From: Bacteroidales bacterium
GTDB taxonomy: Bacteria > Bacteroidota > Bacteroidia > Bacteroidales > 4484-276
Length of the DNA stretch: 64,000 bases
Assembly: GCA_035647615.1 (NCBI GenBank)
Contig: DASRND010000036.1
Location: 124,001-188,000, forward strand
Direction: 5' to 3'
Shown: positions 39,216 through 47,097 of the stretch, piece by piece
Layout of the letters: each line of letters starts with the position of its first letter
Position numbering within the stretch: the stretch's first letter is position 1
Made by a program: the position numbers and the translations under genes
Notes under the pieces: model-generated
The model's input: only the letters and a program-made list of their open reading frames with translations
What the model was told of the DNA's origin: nothing
Database searches by the model: none

Positions 39216-39917
39216 CTATTTCACATAACTCCTTCGGCTCTGGCTTAATTTAGCCGTCTTCCTTTCGAGTTTATGCAAAGCCGTCTTCAGGTTTTTCTTG
39301 TATTTGAAATCTATGGAAAGCAAAGTTAGGTTCAGTTCATCCTGACCCATCGAGTTAATTTTGAAAACAACATCCTTATATTCGAGAATTACCCCGTCCG
39401 ACAGATAAACTTCATAATCCATCCCTTCATGAAAGTCAAATGTTAATCCCTGAAAACCGACAAATGAAACCTTGAGTTTTTTAATTTCAAAATCAGGTTT
39501 CACAGATGCCAAGCCATCCATATCCGTAAAGATCCCGGATATAATTTTGTTTTCTTCATCGATAAATGCAATTTGGACATAAGGAATCGTTTCTCCTTCC
39601 AAACTCAAAACATTAACACTTGATACTTTTTTGTTATTGGGAAAGGATTCATAAAACGATTCTGGATTCTTAATTTCTTCTGTTTTAATGATCAGGTAAT
39701 GCTCAACTATTTCATAAAACCCATTACCCCGAAAATTAACTCTAAGACAGCCATCACTGCTGATCACGAAGTCAACATAACTGCTATCAAAATGAAAATA
39801 TTCTGAATGTTCACTGTTGTCTTTTTCATAAAACGTGCCCTGCAGTTCTTGTGAAATAACACTATTTGTAAATAGCAAAATCAAATAGACTATGAGAATG
39901 TAATTCTTGTTTGTCAT
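39216..39917 (-). CDS. Secreted protein with carboxypeptidase-like regulatory segment
   Basis: A 233-residue protein with a signal peptide (hydrophobic core followed by N-S-V-I-S-Q-E). The middle (about 100-170) resembles a CarboxypepD_reg/CNA-B-like beta-sandwich: V-L-S-L-E-G-E-T-I-P-Y-V-Q-I-A-F-I-D, G-I-F-T-D-M-D-G, V-S-F-V-G-F-Q-G. That pattern is common in Bacteroidota surface proteins. The C-terminus is rich in Lys and Arg. No function can be assigned. It is AT-richer than its neighbours and lies between a truncated gene and a toxin-antitoxin pair, so it may belong to an acquired patch. Confidence 0.65.
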   Translation of the reverse strand: MTNKNYILIVYLILLFTNSVISQELQGTFYEKDNSEHSEYFHFDSSYVDFVISSDGCLRVNFRGNGFYEIVEHYLIIKTEEIKNPESFYESFPNNKKVSSVNVLSLEGETIPYVQIAFIDEENKIISGIFTDMDGLASVKPDFEIKKLKVSFVGFQGLTFDFHEGMDYEVYLSDGVILEYKDVVFKINSMGQDELNLTLLSIDFKYKKNLKTALHKLERKTAKLSQSRRSYVK

Positions 39918-40007
39918 AGGGAATTTCCAAATACATTTTGATCGTAGATAACCCTCTGTGATTTTCTTTACAGTTGTTTTACCATCCCAAATCCTAAGGA
40001 TGTCTTG

Positions 40008-40331
40008 TCAATCGACATAAGTCTCTCTTATGACACTTTTCACCACTTTAATCTCAGTATCTGAAAGCCATCCCAGTTGTTTAATAATTCGTTGTTTGTC
40101 GATCGTTCTGATTTGGTCAATAACAACCCATCCAACTTTATTGTCATGTTTTGTTTCGACTCTGGTCGGGTAGTTCTTAGTGCTGGTTGTCATGGGAGCA
40201 ATTACAATCGTTCGAAGATAGTAGTTCATCTCGTTTGGTGAAATCACAACACAAGGTCTGGTTTTCTTTATCTCACCGCCAATCGTTGGGTCGAGATTAA
40301 CCAAAATGATTTGATACTGGTTTATTTCCAT
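40008..40331 (-). CDS. mazF: MazF/PemK-type mRNA interferase toxin
   Basis: A 107-residue toxin of the MazF/PemK fold. I-I-L-V-N-L-D-P-T-I-G-G-E-I-K-K-T-R-P-C-V-V-I-S-P matches the first strands and catalytic arginine loop (described in pieces), followed by I-V-I-A-P-M-T-T-S and V-V-I-D-Q-I-R-T-I-D. It cleaves mRNA when free of antitoxin. It overlaps the antitoxin gene by 10 bases. Confidence 0.92.
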   Translation of the reverse strand: MEINQYQIILVNLDPTIGGEIKKTRPCVVISPNEMNYYLRTIVIAPMTTSTKNYPTRVETKHDNKVGWVVIDQIRTIDKQRIIKQLGWLSDTEIKVVKSVIRETYVD

Positions 40332-40567
40332 TCCTCTAAAATTTCGTCTTCAAATACATCATCAAAAAGTAATACGTCATCGCCATGTTCGGCCATTTTT
40401 TTGAAAGCCAAACCCCAGCCTTTCCTTGGTGTTGCCAATGGTTTAATAATAATCCGCTCTTTTTCAAGAATAATTTCAACTTTATCACGAAGATTATACT
40501 TTTCGATAATCGTCTTGCTAAATCGAATTCCTTTAGAGTTTCCTATTTGAACAATTGATGCTTCCAT
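40322..40567 (-). CDS. mazE: MazE-type (AbrB/SpoVT fold) antitoxin
   Basis: An 81-residue antitoxin with a swapped-hairpin DNA-binding N-terminus (I-V-Q-I-G-N-S-K-G-I-R-F-S-K near residue 5) and an acidic C-terminus (F-D-D-V-F-E-D-E-I-L-E-E-W) that binds the toxin. The pair should repress its own promoter at 40593-40621. Confidence 0.9.
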   Translation of the reverse strand: MEASIVQIGNSKGIRFSKTIIEKYNLRDKVEIILEKERIIIKPLATPRKGWGLAFKKMAEHGDDVLLFDDVFEDEILEEWK

Positions 40568-40592
40568 ATTTAATCTTTTAAATTTGTAGTTA

Positions 40593-40621
40593 CAAAGTTA
40601 TTACTTTTCTTGAAATGTCAA
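40593..40621 (-). promoter_or_regulatory. Promoter of mazEF
   Basis: Minus-strand TTG (40621-40619), an 18-base spacer and TAACTTTG (40600-40593). Both Bacteroidota elements are present, 25 bases before the ATG. Confidence 0.55.
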
Positions 40622-40682
40622 TTTAAATAATAATTCATTTTTTTTAAATTCAACCTTTCAGGTTTTCAAAAGAAAAACCACT

Positions 40683-42041
40683 TCATCTTATCCAAATGGT
40701 TTTAATATTCACAAACTCTTTGATGCCATAGTGGGAAAGCTCGCGGCCGTAGCCGGAGTTTTTTATGCCACCAAAAGGCAGGCGGGGATCAGATTTCGTC
40801 ATCCCGTTGACGAACACACTGCCCGTTTCGATCTGCCGCACCAACTGCTCCGCCTTCCGGGTGTCGCGGCTCCAGAGGCTTCCGCCCAGTCCATAATTGC
40901 TGTTGTTGGCGAGCTGGATGGCGTGCGCTGCGCTGTCGGCTTTTATCACCGCCATCACCGGGCCGAAGGTTTCTTCATCGAACAGCGGCATGCCAGCCGT
41001 AACATCCGTGACCACAGCCGGAGCAAAATAAAAACCCCTTCGCTGCAGCGGATGTCCACCCATGCGCAGTTTGGCGCCCATCTTTACAGACTTGTCAATT
41101 TGTTCCTGAAGCGCGTCCATTAGGTCGCGGCGTGCCATGGGGCCATAATCGATGTCGTCGGTGGCGGGATCGCCGGTTTTCAGACTTTCCATTTTGCGGA
41201 CGGCGCGCGCCACAAAATCTTCGTACACTTCCCGAACCACAATAAACCGTTTGGCGGCAATGCAACTCTGGCCGGTATTGATCATGCGGGCAGTTACGGC
41301 TGTTTCGACACATTTTTCCATATCGGCATCAGCCAAAACGATGAAGGCGTCGGAGCCACCAAGCTCCAGCATAGTTTTCTTGAGCAGTCGTCCGCAGGTG
41401 GCGGCCACTTTACTGCCGGCATTTTCGCTGCCGGTGAGCGTTGCTGCGCGTATATTTTGATGCGCCAATATCGCGTCCACCTTATCGGAGCCTACGAGAA
41501 GCGTGCGAAACAGATTTTCCGGGGCACCGGCCTGCTCAAAGACCGACTCGATGGCCAGCGCGCAGCCGCTTACGTTGGAGGCGTGTTTGAGCAGACCAGC
41601 ATTGCCGGCCATGAGCGCGGGAGCCGCAAAACGAAACACCTGCCAAAATGGAAAATTCCAGGGCATAACGGCAAGCACCACCCCCAGCGGCTCAAAGGCA
41701 ACAAAGCTGCGGGTAGCGTCGCTAACAATGGTTTCATCTTTTAAAATAGTTGCAGTGTTTTCGGCATAATAACGGCACACCCAGGCGCACTTTTCTATTT
41801 CGGAGTGCGACTCACGCATCGGCTTGCCCATCTCGTTTGTCATGAGTAGCGCCAGTTCAGCCCGCCGATTTTCCAAAACTTCTGCCACCCGCATCATCAA
41901 ATGCGAGCGGTGATCCATCGTCGTGGTTTTCCAATGATTCCAGGCGTCTTGCACCTGATCGATTATCCGATTGCACTGTTCGATAGTGTATGCCTCGTAT
42001 TCGCGAATGAGCGCTTCGGTGGAAGGATTGATACTTTTCAT
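40683..42041 (-). CDS. NAD(P)-dependent succinate-semialdehyde/aldehyde dehydrogenase
   Basis: A 452-residue aldehyde dehydrogenase. It has P-W-N-F-P-F-W near residue 130, the catalytic glutamate in L-E-L-G-G-S-D-A-F, the catalytic cysteine in N-T-G-Q-S-C-I-A-A-K-R-F and E-E-T-F-G-P-V. The length and the S-C-I-A-A-K-R pattern fit the short succinate-semialdehyde dehydrogenase group (GabD/Sad type). The ATG at 42041 is used; a TTG at 42053 is less likely. It is a single gene, divergent from the HAD hydrolase. Confidence 0.88.
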   Translation of the reverse strand: MKSINPSTEALIREYEAYTIEQCNRIIDQVQDAWNHWKTTTMDHRSHLMMRVAEVLENRRAELALLMTNEMGKPMRESHSEIEKCAWVCRYYAENTATILKDETIVSDATRSFVAFEPLGVVLAVMPWNFPFWQVFRFAAPALMAGNAGLLKHASNVSGCALAIESVFEQAGAPENLFRTLLVGSDKVDAILAHQNIRAATLTGSENAGSKVAATCGRLLKKTMLELGGSDAFIVLADADMEKCVETAVTARMINTGQSCIAAKRFIVVREVYEDFVARAVRKMESLKTGDPATDDIDYGPMARRDLMDALQEQIDKSVKMGAKLRMGGHPLQRRGFYFAPAVVTDVTAGMPLFDEETFGPVMAVIKADSAAHAIQLANNSNYGLGGSLWSRDTRKAEQLVRQIETGSVFVNGMTKSDPRLPFGGIKNSGYGRELSHYGIKEFVNIKTIWIR

Positions 42042-42097
42042 AATGGTTTTCAAATTATTTTTGCGAATTTACAAATTACCGCTAATCCGATAACAAT

Positions 42098-42760
42098 TTG
42101 AAACCAACAAGACCCATAGATTTTACCATCGTCAAAGCCATCGTGTGGGACTGGAACGGCACGCTGCTCGACGACATCGCCGCCAGCCTCAGCGCCATGA
42201 ACCAAATGCTCGCCAGTCGTCAGCTCCCACTCTTGAGCCAGGAGCGTTACCGTGAGATTTTTACGTTTCCGGTGCGTGATTATTATCAGGAGGCAGGCCT
42301 GTTTTTCGATGAAGAAGAATGGGATGCTGTTGCCATGGAGTTCATTGATAACTACAGCGTTTTGCTTCCCGGCTGCGGCATCCATAACGGAGCCAACCAA
42401 ATTATCAGTTATTTACAAAACCACGGCTACCGGCAATTTATCCTTTCGGCGATGCAGCAGCAAATGCTTCTGGCCTCTGTTGGAGCGTGTCTCGACGTAA
42501 AGTTTTTTGAAAGTATCAACGGGCTGAACGATCATTATGCGCACAGCAAAGAAGAAAACGCACGGTTGCTGGTGGCCAGCAGCGAATTGCAGGCTAGTGA
42601 ACTTTTGATGATTGGCGATACGCTGCACGACTACGAAGTAGCCACAAGTGCCGGCATGCAATGTATTTTGTTTTCGGGAGGACACCAAACAGCCCACCGT
42701 TTAGAGGCAAGCGGGACGTTGGTAATCGATAAGCTGGAAAGTCTTAAGGAGCTGCTTTAA
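42098..42760 (+). CDS. HAD-family hydrolase (phosphoglycolate phosphatase-like)
   Basis: A 220-residue HAD hydrolase of the capped beta-phosphoglucomutase/Gph group. Motif I reads V-W-D-W-N-G-T-L-L-D-D (the second position after Asp is Asn instead of the usual Asp), motif II L-S-A-M-Q-Q, and motif IV M-I-G-D-T-L-H-D-Y-E. The only start before motif I is TTG at 42098, or a GTG inside the strand; TTG is preferred. The Asn variant of D-x-D-G-T also occurs in active family members. Substrate unknown. Confidence 0.82.
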   Translation: MKPTRPIDFTIVKAIVWDWNGTLLDDIAASLSAMNQMLASRQLPLLSQERYREIFTFPVRDYYQEAGLFFDEEEWDAVAMEFIDNYSVLLPGCGIHNGANQIISYLQNHGYRQFILSAMQQQMLLASVGACLDVKFFESINGLNDHYAHSKEENARLLVASSELQASELLMIGDTLHDYEVATSAGMQCILFSGGHQTAHRLEASGTLVIDKLESLKELL

Positions 42761-42781
42761 GCCATCAAAATTGTATCATTC

Positions 42782-43108
42782 CTATGCCAGTTTCACAAAG
42801 TTATCTTCAAGTTTAACGTTGAAATTTATTTCAGCTTTCAATGCTTTGAAAACCTTGATGAGGGTGTCGATGGTTGCGCTATTAGCACTTCTTTCAAGTT
42901 TTGAAATTTGCGCTTTCTGAACCCCCACAAGTTGTCCTAATTCTTCTTGCGTCAGGTTACGCTGCTGCCGTGCTGATTTTATCATTTTACCCAATACATC
43001 CATGCGAAGTTCGTACTCGTATTCGTCTCTTTCTGTGGTACCAACCTCACCAATGTACTCGTCTTTCATTTCAACCAGCGAGTAGGTTTTTATTTCTTTG
43101 GCTGCCAT
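42782..43108 (-). CDS. higA: HigA-type XRE antitoxin
   Basis: A 108-residue protein with a central XRE helix-turn-helix: L-T-Q-E-E-L-G-Q-L-V-G-V-Q-K-A-Q-I-S-K-L-E near residues 52-72. It lies 4 bases after the toxin gene. It should neutralise the toxin and repress the operon, probably by binding the palindrome at 43493-43510. Confidence 0.88.
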   Translation of the reverse strand: MAAKEIKTYSLVEMKDEYIGEVGTTERDEYEYELRMDVLGKMIKSARQQRNLTQEELGQLVGVQKAQISKLERSANSATIDTLIKVFKALKAEINFNVKLEDNFVKLA

Positions 43109-43112
43109 ATGA

Positions 43113-43454
43113 CTACTTTTTTAATTTGCTTTCGAAATATTGATCCTTAAGTTTTAATGCCTTGCTAATTTCCTTTGCAGGAACTTTACTAAACTTTTTT
43201 ATGAAACCATGGGTTGCAATCACCAAAACTTTTTTATTATCCGATTTATCCCAAAATGCAAGAAGTCGAATATGAAGTCCTGCAAACTTAGTCCGAAACT
43301 CCCAAATGTCATGTTGCAGTTTCTTAAAAAGTTTAGAGTCATTTGTCTGTTCTGCAAGATCCAAGTTATAAAAGATTTTTTTGGTAGTTTTATAGTCGAG
43401 TTGTGCTATAAATGCTCTTGCTTCTTCCAAAAACCGAGTTTCAAAATACCTCAT
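43113..43454 (-). CDS. higB: HigB/RelE-like (phage Gp49-like) toxin
   Basis: A 113-residue RelE-superfamily toxin: E-A-R-A-F-I-A-Q-L-D near residue 11, K-L-F-K-K-L-Q-H-D-I-W-E-F-R-T and R-L-L-A-F-W, with H-G-F-I-K-K-F-S-K-V-P. The Gp49/HigB subgroup has exactly this H-G-F-x-K-K-x pattern. It is thought to cut mRNA on the ribosome. Toxin-first order is typical of higBA. Confidence 0.88.
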   Translation of the reverse strand: MRYFETRFLEEARAFIAQLDYKTTKKIFYNLDLAEQTNDSKLFKKLQHDIWEFRTKFAGLHIRLLAFWDKSDNKKVLVIATHGFIKKFSKVPAKEISKALKLKDQYFESKLKK

Positions 43455-43478
43455 CTTATTTATCCTTGTTCAACGTTG

Positions 43479-43486
43479 CAAAGATA
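43479..43486 (-). promoter_or_regulatory. -7 element of higBA
   Basis: Minus-strand TATCTTTG followed by CA, 24 bases before the higB ATG. The palindrome at 43493-43510 sits right upstream of it. Confidence 0.5.
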
Positions 43487-43492
43487 TTGAAA

Positions 43493-43510
43493 GTTTCCAA
43501 ATATGGAAAC
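43493..43510. promoter_or_regulatory. Palindromic operator candidate of higBA
   Basis: GTTTCCA-AATA-TGGAAAC, perfect 7-base arms around 4 bases, placed between the -7 element and the expected -33 region. A bound HigA dimer would block polymerase. Confidence 0.6.
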
Positions 43511-43575
43511 GCAAAAGTTTTCGTTTGGCCGAATGTAGCCAAAGCAATTAATTTTATTCTTGCAACCCGCATCAT

Positions 43576-44343
43576 TTATTTTGAATCGTCGAAATCCTCA
43601 ACATCAATAGGCTCATAGTTTTCGGCCGGCAGCTCAATCATCACCTCCTGGCCAGTTTTCATGCCATTCACAAAATATTCAATGCGTTCCACCTCACCGC
43701 TTTCGATATAATACACCCATGCTCCCGTTTTCAAACCGTGGTTGTATCTGCCGGCAGCGCGCACTTTGCCGTTGGGCTGGTAAAAAGTGATAGTGTCGTG
43801 TAGGATGTCGTTTACAAAAACGCCTTCAGTTTTTAGCTTTCCATCTTTAAAATATTGAATCCATTTACCATCTTTTAAACCGCGGTCGTAATGAAGGATT
43901 TCAGCAGTATCACCATTTTGATAAAAAATATAAAAGTCGTCTTGCAGCGTGTCTTTGTGATAATTTTCGATGGTAAGCAGTTGGCCGTAATGGTCGTAAT
44001 ATTTCCAAGCACCTGATTTCAATCGATTGAGATAATTCCCTTCGGACTGCACCACTCCGCCAGGATGAAATGATTTGGTCGCTGCCCGCGTTCCGCCGTC
44101 GCTCATTATCTGCCGCACCTTGATACGCGCTGCCTCGTCGTAATAAATAAATTCGCCAACAGGCACATCATCGGTAAATTGTCCGCGGTAGATCAGCCGC
44201 CCAGTAGCATCTTTTTTTATCCAGGTTCCCTGACGGCGCCCCTGAGCGTCGGTTTGGTTCAGCGTGTCAGAAGTTTGCGCGATGGCTGCAAAATTCCACA
44301 TCAAAACCACACTCATCATCAGCAAAAGATTTTTCATTTTCAT
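43576..44343 (-). CDS. Secreted YwqK/MORN-repeat protein
   Basis: A 255-residue protein with a Sec signal (hydrophobic run ending A-A-I-A-Q) and seven to eight imperfect MORN_2/YwqK repeats of the form G-x-W-x-x-Y-x-x-x-G-x-L (for example S-G-A-W-K-Y-Y-D-H-Y-G-Q-L and K-D-G-K-W-I-Q-Y-F-K-D-G-K-L). The tail is acidic. YwqK-like proteins are often labelled as antitoxins, but in Bacteroidota secreted MORN proteins are common and of unknown role; an antitoxin role is not supported here. Starts at 44349 (M-T-M-K-M-K) and 44343 are both possible. Confidence 0.75.
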   Translation of the reverse strand: MKMKNLLLMMSVVLMWNFAAIAQTSDTLNQTDAQGRRQGTWIKKDATGRLIYRGQFTDDVPVGEFIYYDEAARIKVRQIMSDGGTRAATKSFHPGGVVQSEGNYLNRLKSGAWKYYDHYGQLLTIENYHKDTLQDDFYIFYQNGDTAEILHYDRGLKDGKWIQYFKDGKLKTEGVFVNDILHDTITFYQPNGKVRAAGRYNHGLKTGAWVYYIESGEVERIEYFVNGMKTGQEVMIELPAENYEPIDVEDFDDSK

Positions 44344-44429
44344 TGTCATAAAATTAAGCAGGTGATTCTTGCGTAATAAAAAAACTTCTTTTATAATCGC
44401 ACCAAAACAACGGAAAAATTTGGTCATTA

Positions 44430-44460
44430 TTTAGCACCCAAGACCAAAGCACTACTTTTG
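44430..44460 (+). promoter_or_regulatory. Promoter of recR
   Basis: TTTA (44430-44433), a 19-base spacer and TACTTTTG (44453-44460) followed by CA, 23 bases before the ATG. The first element is one mismatch from TTTG. Confidence 0.55.
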
Positions 44461-44483
44461 CAAAAACCAGACGATCAAAACCA

Positions 44484-45104
44484 ATGAATACATATTCATC
44501 CAAACTTCTTGAAAACGCCGTTGACGAGCTTTCTCGTCTGCCGGGCATCGGGCGTCGCACGGCGCTGCGCCTGGCGTTGCATCTGCTGGGCGAAGAAAAG
44601 ATTACCGTTGAAGCACTTGCCAACTCTCTGACGACGCTACGCAACGAAATAAAATTCTGCCGCTCCTGCCACAACCTATCCGACAGCGAAATGTGCGACA
44701 TCTGCCGCGACAGCCGCCGTAACCGCGAGATTATTTGCGTGGTAGAAGATATTCGCGACGTGATGGCCATCGAAAAAACCAGTCAGTACCGTGGCTTGTA
44801 CCACGTGCTGGGCGGCATAATCTCACCCATGGACGGCATCGGACCAAAAGACCTTACCATCGATAGTCTGCTAGAAAGACTACAAACCGGAGAAGTGAAA
44901 GAAGTGATTTTTGCTTTGGCAGCCACCATCGAAGGCGACACCACCAATTATTATCTGTACAAACAAATCAAGGATTTCGATGTAAAAGTAACCGCCATTG
45001 CGCGCGGGGTGTCGGTGGGCGATGAACTGGAATATGCTGATGAGATAACGCTGGGACGCTCCATCATTACGCGTTACCCTTACGAAAATGCTATGTCCCG
45101 TTGA
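44484..45104 (+). CDS. recR: Recombination mediator RecR
   Basis: A 206-residue RecR. A helix-hairpin-helix ([12 protein letters not shown]) near residues 17-28 is followed by a Cys4 zinc finger (C-R-S-C and C-D-I-C) near residues 58-75 and a TOPRIM domain with I-C-V-V-E-D. It loads RecA onto gapped DNA with RecO. Single gene. Confidence 0.96.
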   Translation: MNTYSSKLLENAVDELSRLPGIGRRTALRLALHLLGEEKITVEALANSLTTLRNEIKFCRSCHNLSDSEMCDICRDSRRNREIICVVEDIRDVMAIEKTSQYRGLYHVLGGIISPMDGIGPKDLTIDSLLERLQTGEVKEVIFALAATIEGDTTNYYLYKQIKDFDVKVTAIARGVSVGDELEYADEITLGRSIITRYPYENAMSR

Positions 45105-45141
45105 AACCTGCGCTACCGTTCGTATTGTTTTTTACCTAAAA

Positions 45142-45211
45142 GCCACAAAGGCACAGAGAATTATAAAGCTATTCTTCTTCATTTTTTCCTCTGTGTCTCC
45201 GTGCCTCCGCG
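45142..45211. repeat. Imperfect inverted repeat after recR
   Basis: GCCACAAAGGCACAGAG at 45142-45158 is mirrored by CTCTGTGTCTCCGTGCCTCC at 45189-45208. Similar CACAAAGGCACA...TGTGTCTCCGTGCC palindromes are common between Bacteroidota genes. It is non-coding and may form a stem in RNA from either strand. Confidence 0.7.
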
Positions 45212-45213
45212 AT

Positions 45214-45501
45214 TTACTCTTGCTTTTCGATTGGGTTCCTCTGATATTCTTCTTCGGCTTCGCTGGCGCGCAATGCCTCCTCAAAAAGATCGAGCTGGTT
45301 GGGCGAAATAAATGACTGGGGAACCTGCTGGTCGTCGGGAAGGTTCAGGTAATGTTCGATTGATTTTTTGATGAGCTTTATCCGGGTAAGTCCTCGCGCT
45401 TTACAGTACTTGTCGAGCGACTTTTTCTGCAACCTTCCGAGTTTAAAGGTGACGGTGCTAAACTTATGTGGAGTTTGCTTTTTCTTTTTTTGACGCGCCA
45501 T
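45214..45501 (-). CDS. Small basic hypothetical protein, possible ribbon-helix-helix
   Basis: A 95-residue protein with a Lys-rich N-terminus (R-Q-K-K-K-K-Q), then S-T-V-T-F-K-L-G-R-L-Q-K-K-S-L-D-K-Y-C-K-A-R-G-L-T, a strand-helix pattern like ribbon-helix-helix regulators (described from the translation), and an acidic C-terminal tail. I do not recognise the family. It could be a DNA-binding protein. It is transcribed towards the inverted repeat after recR. Confidence 0.5.
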   Translation of the reverse strand: MARQKKKKQTPHKFSTVTFKLGRLQKKSLDKYCKARGLTRIKLIKKSIEHYLNLPDDQQVPQSFISPNQLDLFEEALRASEAEEEYQRNPIEKQE

Positions 45502-45643
45502 AGCTGATCATTTTGTTTCGGCCATAAAAATAGAAAATCCTCGTGTGTCCCACCCAAAAGCCCGTTATTACTTATCCACAATTGGTTTTTTTGTTGTTAA
45601 CAAACCGAAATTGTGACAACTGAGTTTTGTAGTAATTCAGGTT

Positions 45644-47035
45644 TTAAATTCCTGCAATGGATTTTATTTCATCAATAATTTTTTCTGCCAATACCTTTGC
45701 CTGTCCGGGTGACGTGCTTTCGGCATAGATGCGAATAATCGGCTCGGTGTTGGATTTGCGCAGGTGTACCCATTCTTTTTCAAAATCCACTTTTACGCCG
45801 TCGATGGTAGTAACGCGCTCCTGGCTGTAACGGGCAGCCATTTTCTTTAAAATTAAATCCACATCCAGCGCTGGCGATAATTCGATTTTATTTTTCGACA
45901 TAAAATAAGCAGGATAACGCTTGCGAATTTCGGTAGGCGTTGCTTTTTGCTTTGCCATAAAAGTAAGGAATAGCGCAACACCCACCAGCGAGTCGCGGCC
46001 ATAATGCGCCGCAGGATAAATGATGCCGCCGTTACCTTCGCCGCCGATTACAGCGTTAGTTTTCTTCATCAGCTCCACCACGTTCACCTCTCCCACTGCC
46101 GAAGCCTCATAACTCCCGCCCGCCGAAATGGTGACATCGCGCAAAGCCCGCGACGACGAAAGGTTGCTCACCGTATTTCCAGGCGTATGGCTGAGCACAT
46201 AATCGGCTACAGCCACCAGCGTGTATTCTTCGCCAAACATTTCGCCATTTTCACAAATAATAGCAAGCCGGTCCACGTCGGGATCTACCACAAAACCGAC
46301 ATCATAATCGCCTTCGCGCATCACTTTTGCTATTTCGGTGAGATTTTCGGGAAGGGGTTCGGGATTGTGCGGAAAATTTCCGTTTGGGTCACAATAGAGT
46401 TTCTTGATCTTTTTTACGCCAAGTGACTCCAGCAACGCCGGAATGGCAATGCCTCCGGTAGAATTGACGGCATCGATAACGACTTTAAAATCCGCCTTGC
46501 GAATGGCTTCCGCATCCACCAAGTCGAGGTCGAGTACCTGACGAATATGCTGATCGATGGTGCCGGTGCGCATAACAAGTATTCCCAATTCGGTTGCTTC
46601 CGCAAATTGGATTTCGTCAGAATCGGCAAGTCGCAGAATTTCTTCGCCATCAGCAGCTGAGAGAAACTCACCGTGGCGATTGAGCAACTTCAACGCATTC
46701 CATTGTGCCGGGTTGTGACTAGCAGTGAGGATTATCCCGCCATCGGCTTTCTCGGCTGTCACCGCAACTTCTACTGTGGGCGTGGTAGAAAGTCCGGTAT
46801 CGATCACATCAGCGCCCATCGCCATCAAAGTGCCTGTTACGAGCGCATTTACCATGGCTCCGGAGATGCGGGCATCGCGCCCTACTACAACGGTGATGCG
46901 TGACGTATTGCTTTGATGCTGAATGAAACGCGCGTAAGCCGACGTAAATCGTACAATGTCCAACGGAGTGAGCGCTGTGCCTGGAGCGCCACCGATTGTG
47001 CCGCGGATTCCTGAAATGCTTTTGATAAGTGCCAT
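45644..47035 (-). CDS. glmM: Phosphoglucosamine mutase-type phosphohexomutase
   Basis: A 463-residue alpha-D-phosphohexomutase. The phosphoserine loop is I-L-T-A-S-H-N-P-A-Q-W-N near residue 101, the metal site D-P-D-V-D-R-L-A, the sugar-binding loop G-G-E-G-N-G-G-I-I-Y-P, and the phosphate-binding R-K-S-N-T-E-P-I-I-R-I-Y at the C-terminus. In Bacteroidota this form is the usual candidate for converting glucosamine-6-P to glucosamine-1-P for peptidoglycan and LPS; phosphomannomutase activity cannot be excluded. It diverges from the TPR gene. Confidence 0.88.
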   Translation of the reverse strand: MALIKSISGIRGTIGGAPGTALTPLDIVRFTSAYARFIQHQSNTSRITVVVGRDARISGAMVNALVTGTLMAMGADVIDTGLSTTPTVEVAVTAEKADGGIILTASHNPAQWNALKLLNRHGEFLSAADGEEILRLADSDEIQFAEATELGILVMRTGTIDQHIRQVLDLDLVDAEAIRKADFKVVIDAVNSTGGIAIPALLESLGVKKIKKLYCDPNGNFPHNPEPLPENLTEIAKVMREGDYDVGFVVDPDVDRLAIICENGEMFGEEYTLVAVADYVLSHTPGNTVSNLSSSRALRDVTISAGGSYEASAVGEVNVVELMKKTNAVIGGEGNGGIIYPAAHYGRDSLVGVALFLTFMAKQKATPTEIRKRYPAYFMSKNKIELSPALDVDLILKKMAARYSQERVTTIDGVKVDFEKEWVHLRKSNTEPIIRIYAESTSPGQAKVLAEKIIDEIKSIAGI

Positions 47036-47044
47036 AATTACTTT

Positions 47045-47074
47045 TTTGCAAAAGTAAAATTATCGCTAATTTTG
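47045..47074 (+). promoter_or_regulatory. Promoter of the TPR-popT unit
   Basis: TTTG (47045-47048), an 18-base spacer and TAATTTTG (47067-47074), 23 bases before the ATG. It is the best two-element Bacteroidota promoter in the window. Confidence 0.65.
47049..47056 (-). promoter_or_regulatory. -7 element of glmM, overlapping the divergent promoter
   Basis: Minus-strand TACTTTTG, only 13 bases before the glmM ATG, so the leader would be very short. It lies inside the spacer of the divergent TPR promoter, so the two polymerases would compete. Confidence 0.35.
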
Positions 47075-47097
47075 CCGGGATTATTAAAGAATGTTTT

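Noticed and set aside
43576..44343. YwqK-family antitoxin label for the MORN-repeat gene
   Set aside because: The protein has a signal peptide and no partner toxin gene; it is better described as a secreted MORN protein.
45573..45581. A perfect DnaA box TTATCCACA between the small basic protein gene and glmM
   Set aside because: It is a single isolated box; a second perfect match (16668-16676) lies inside dnaA. Isolated boxes occur by chance or as regulatory sites.
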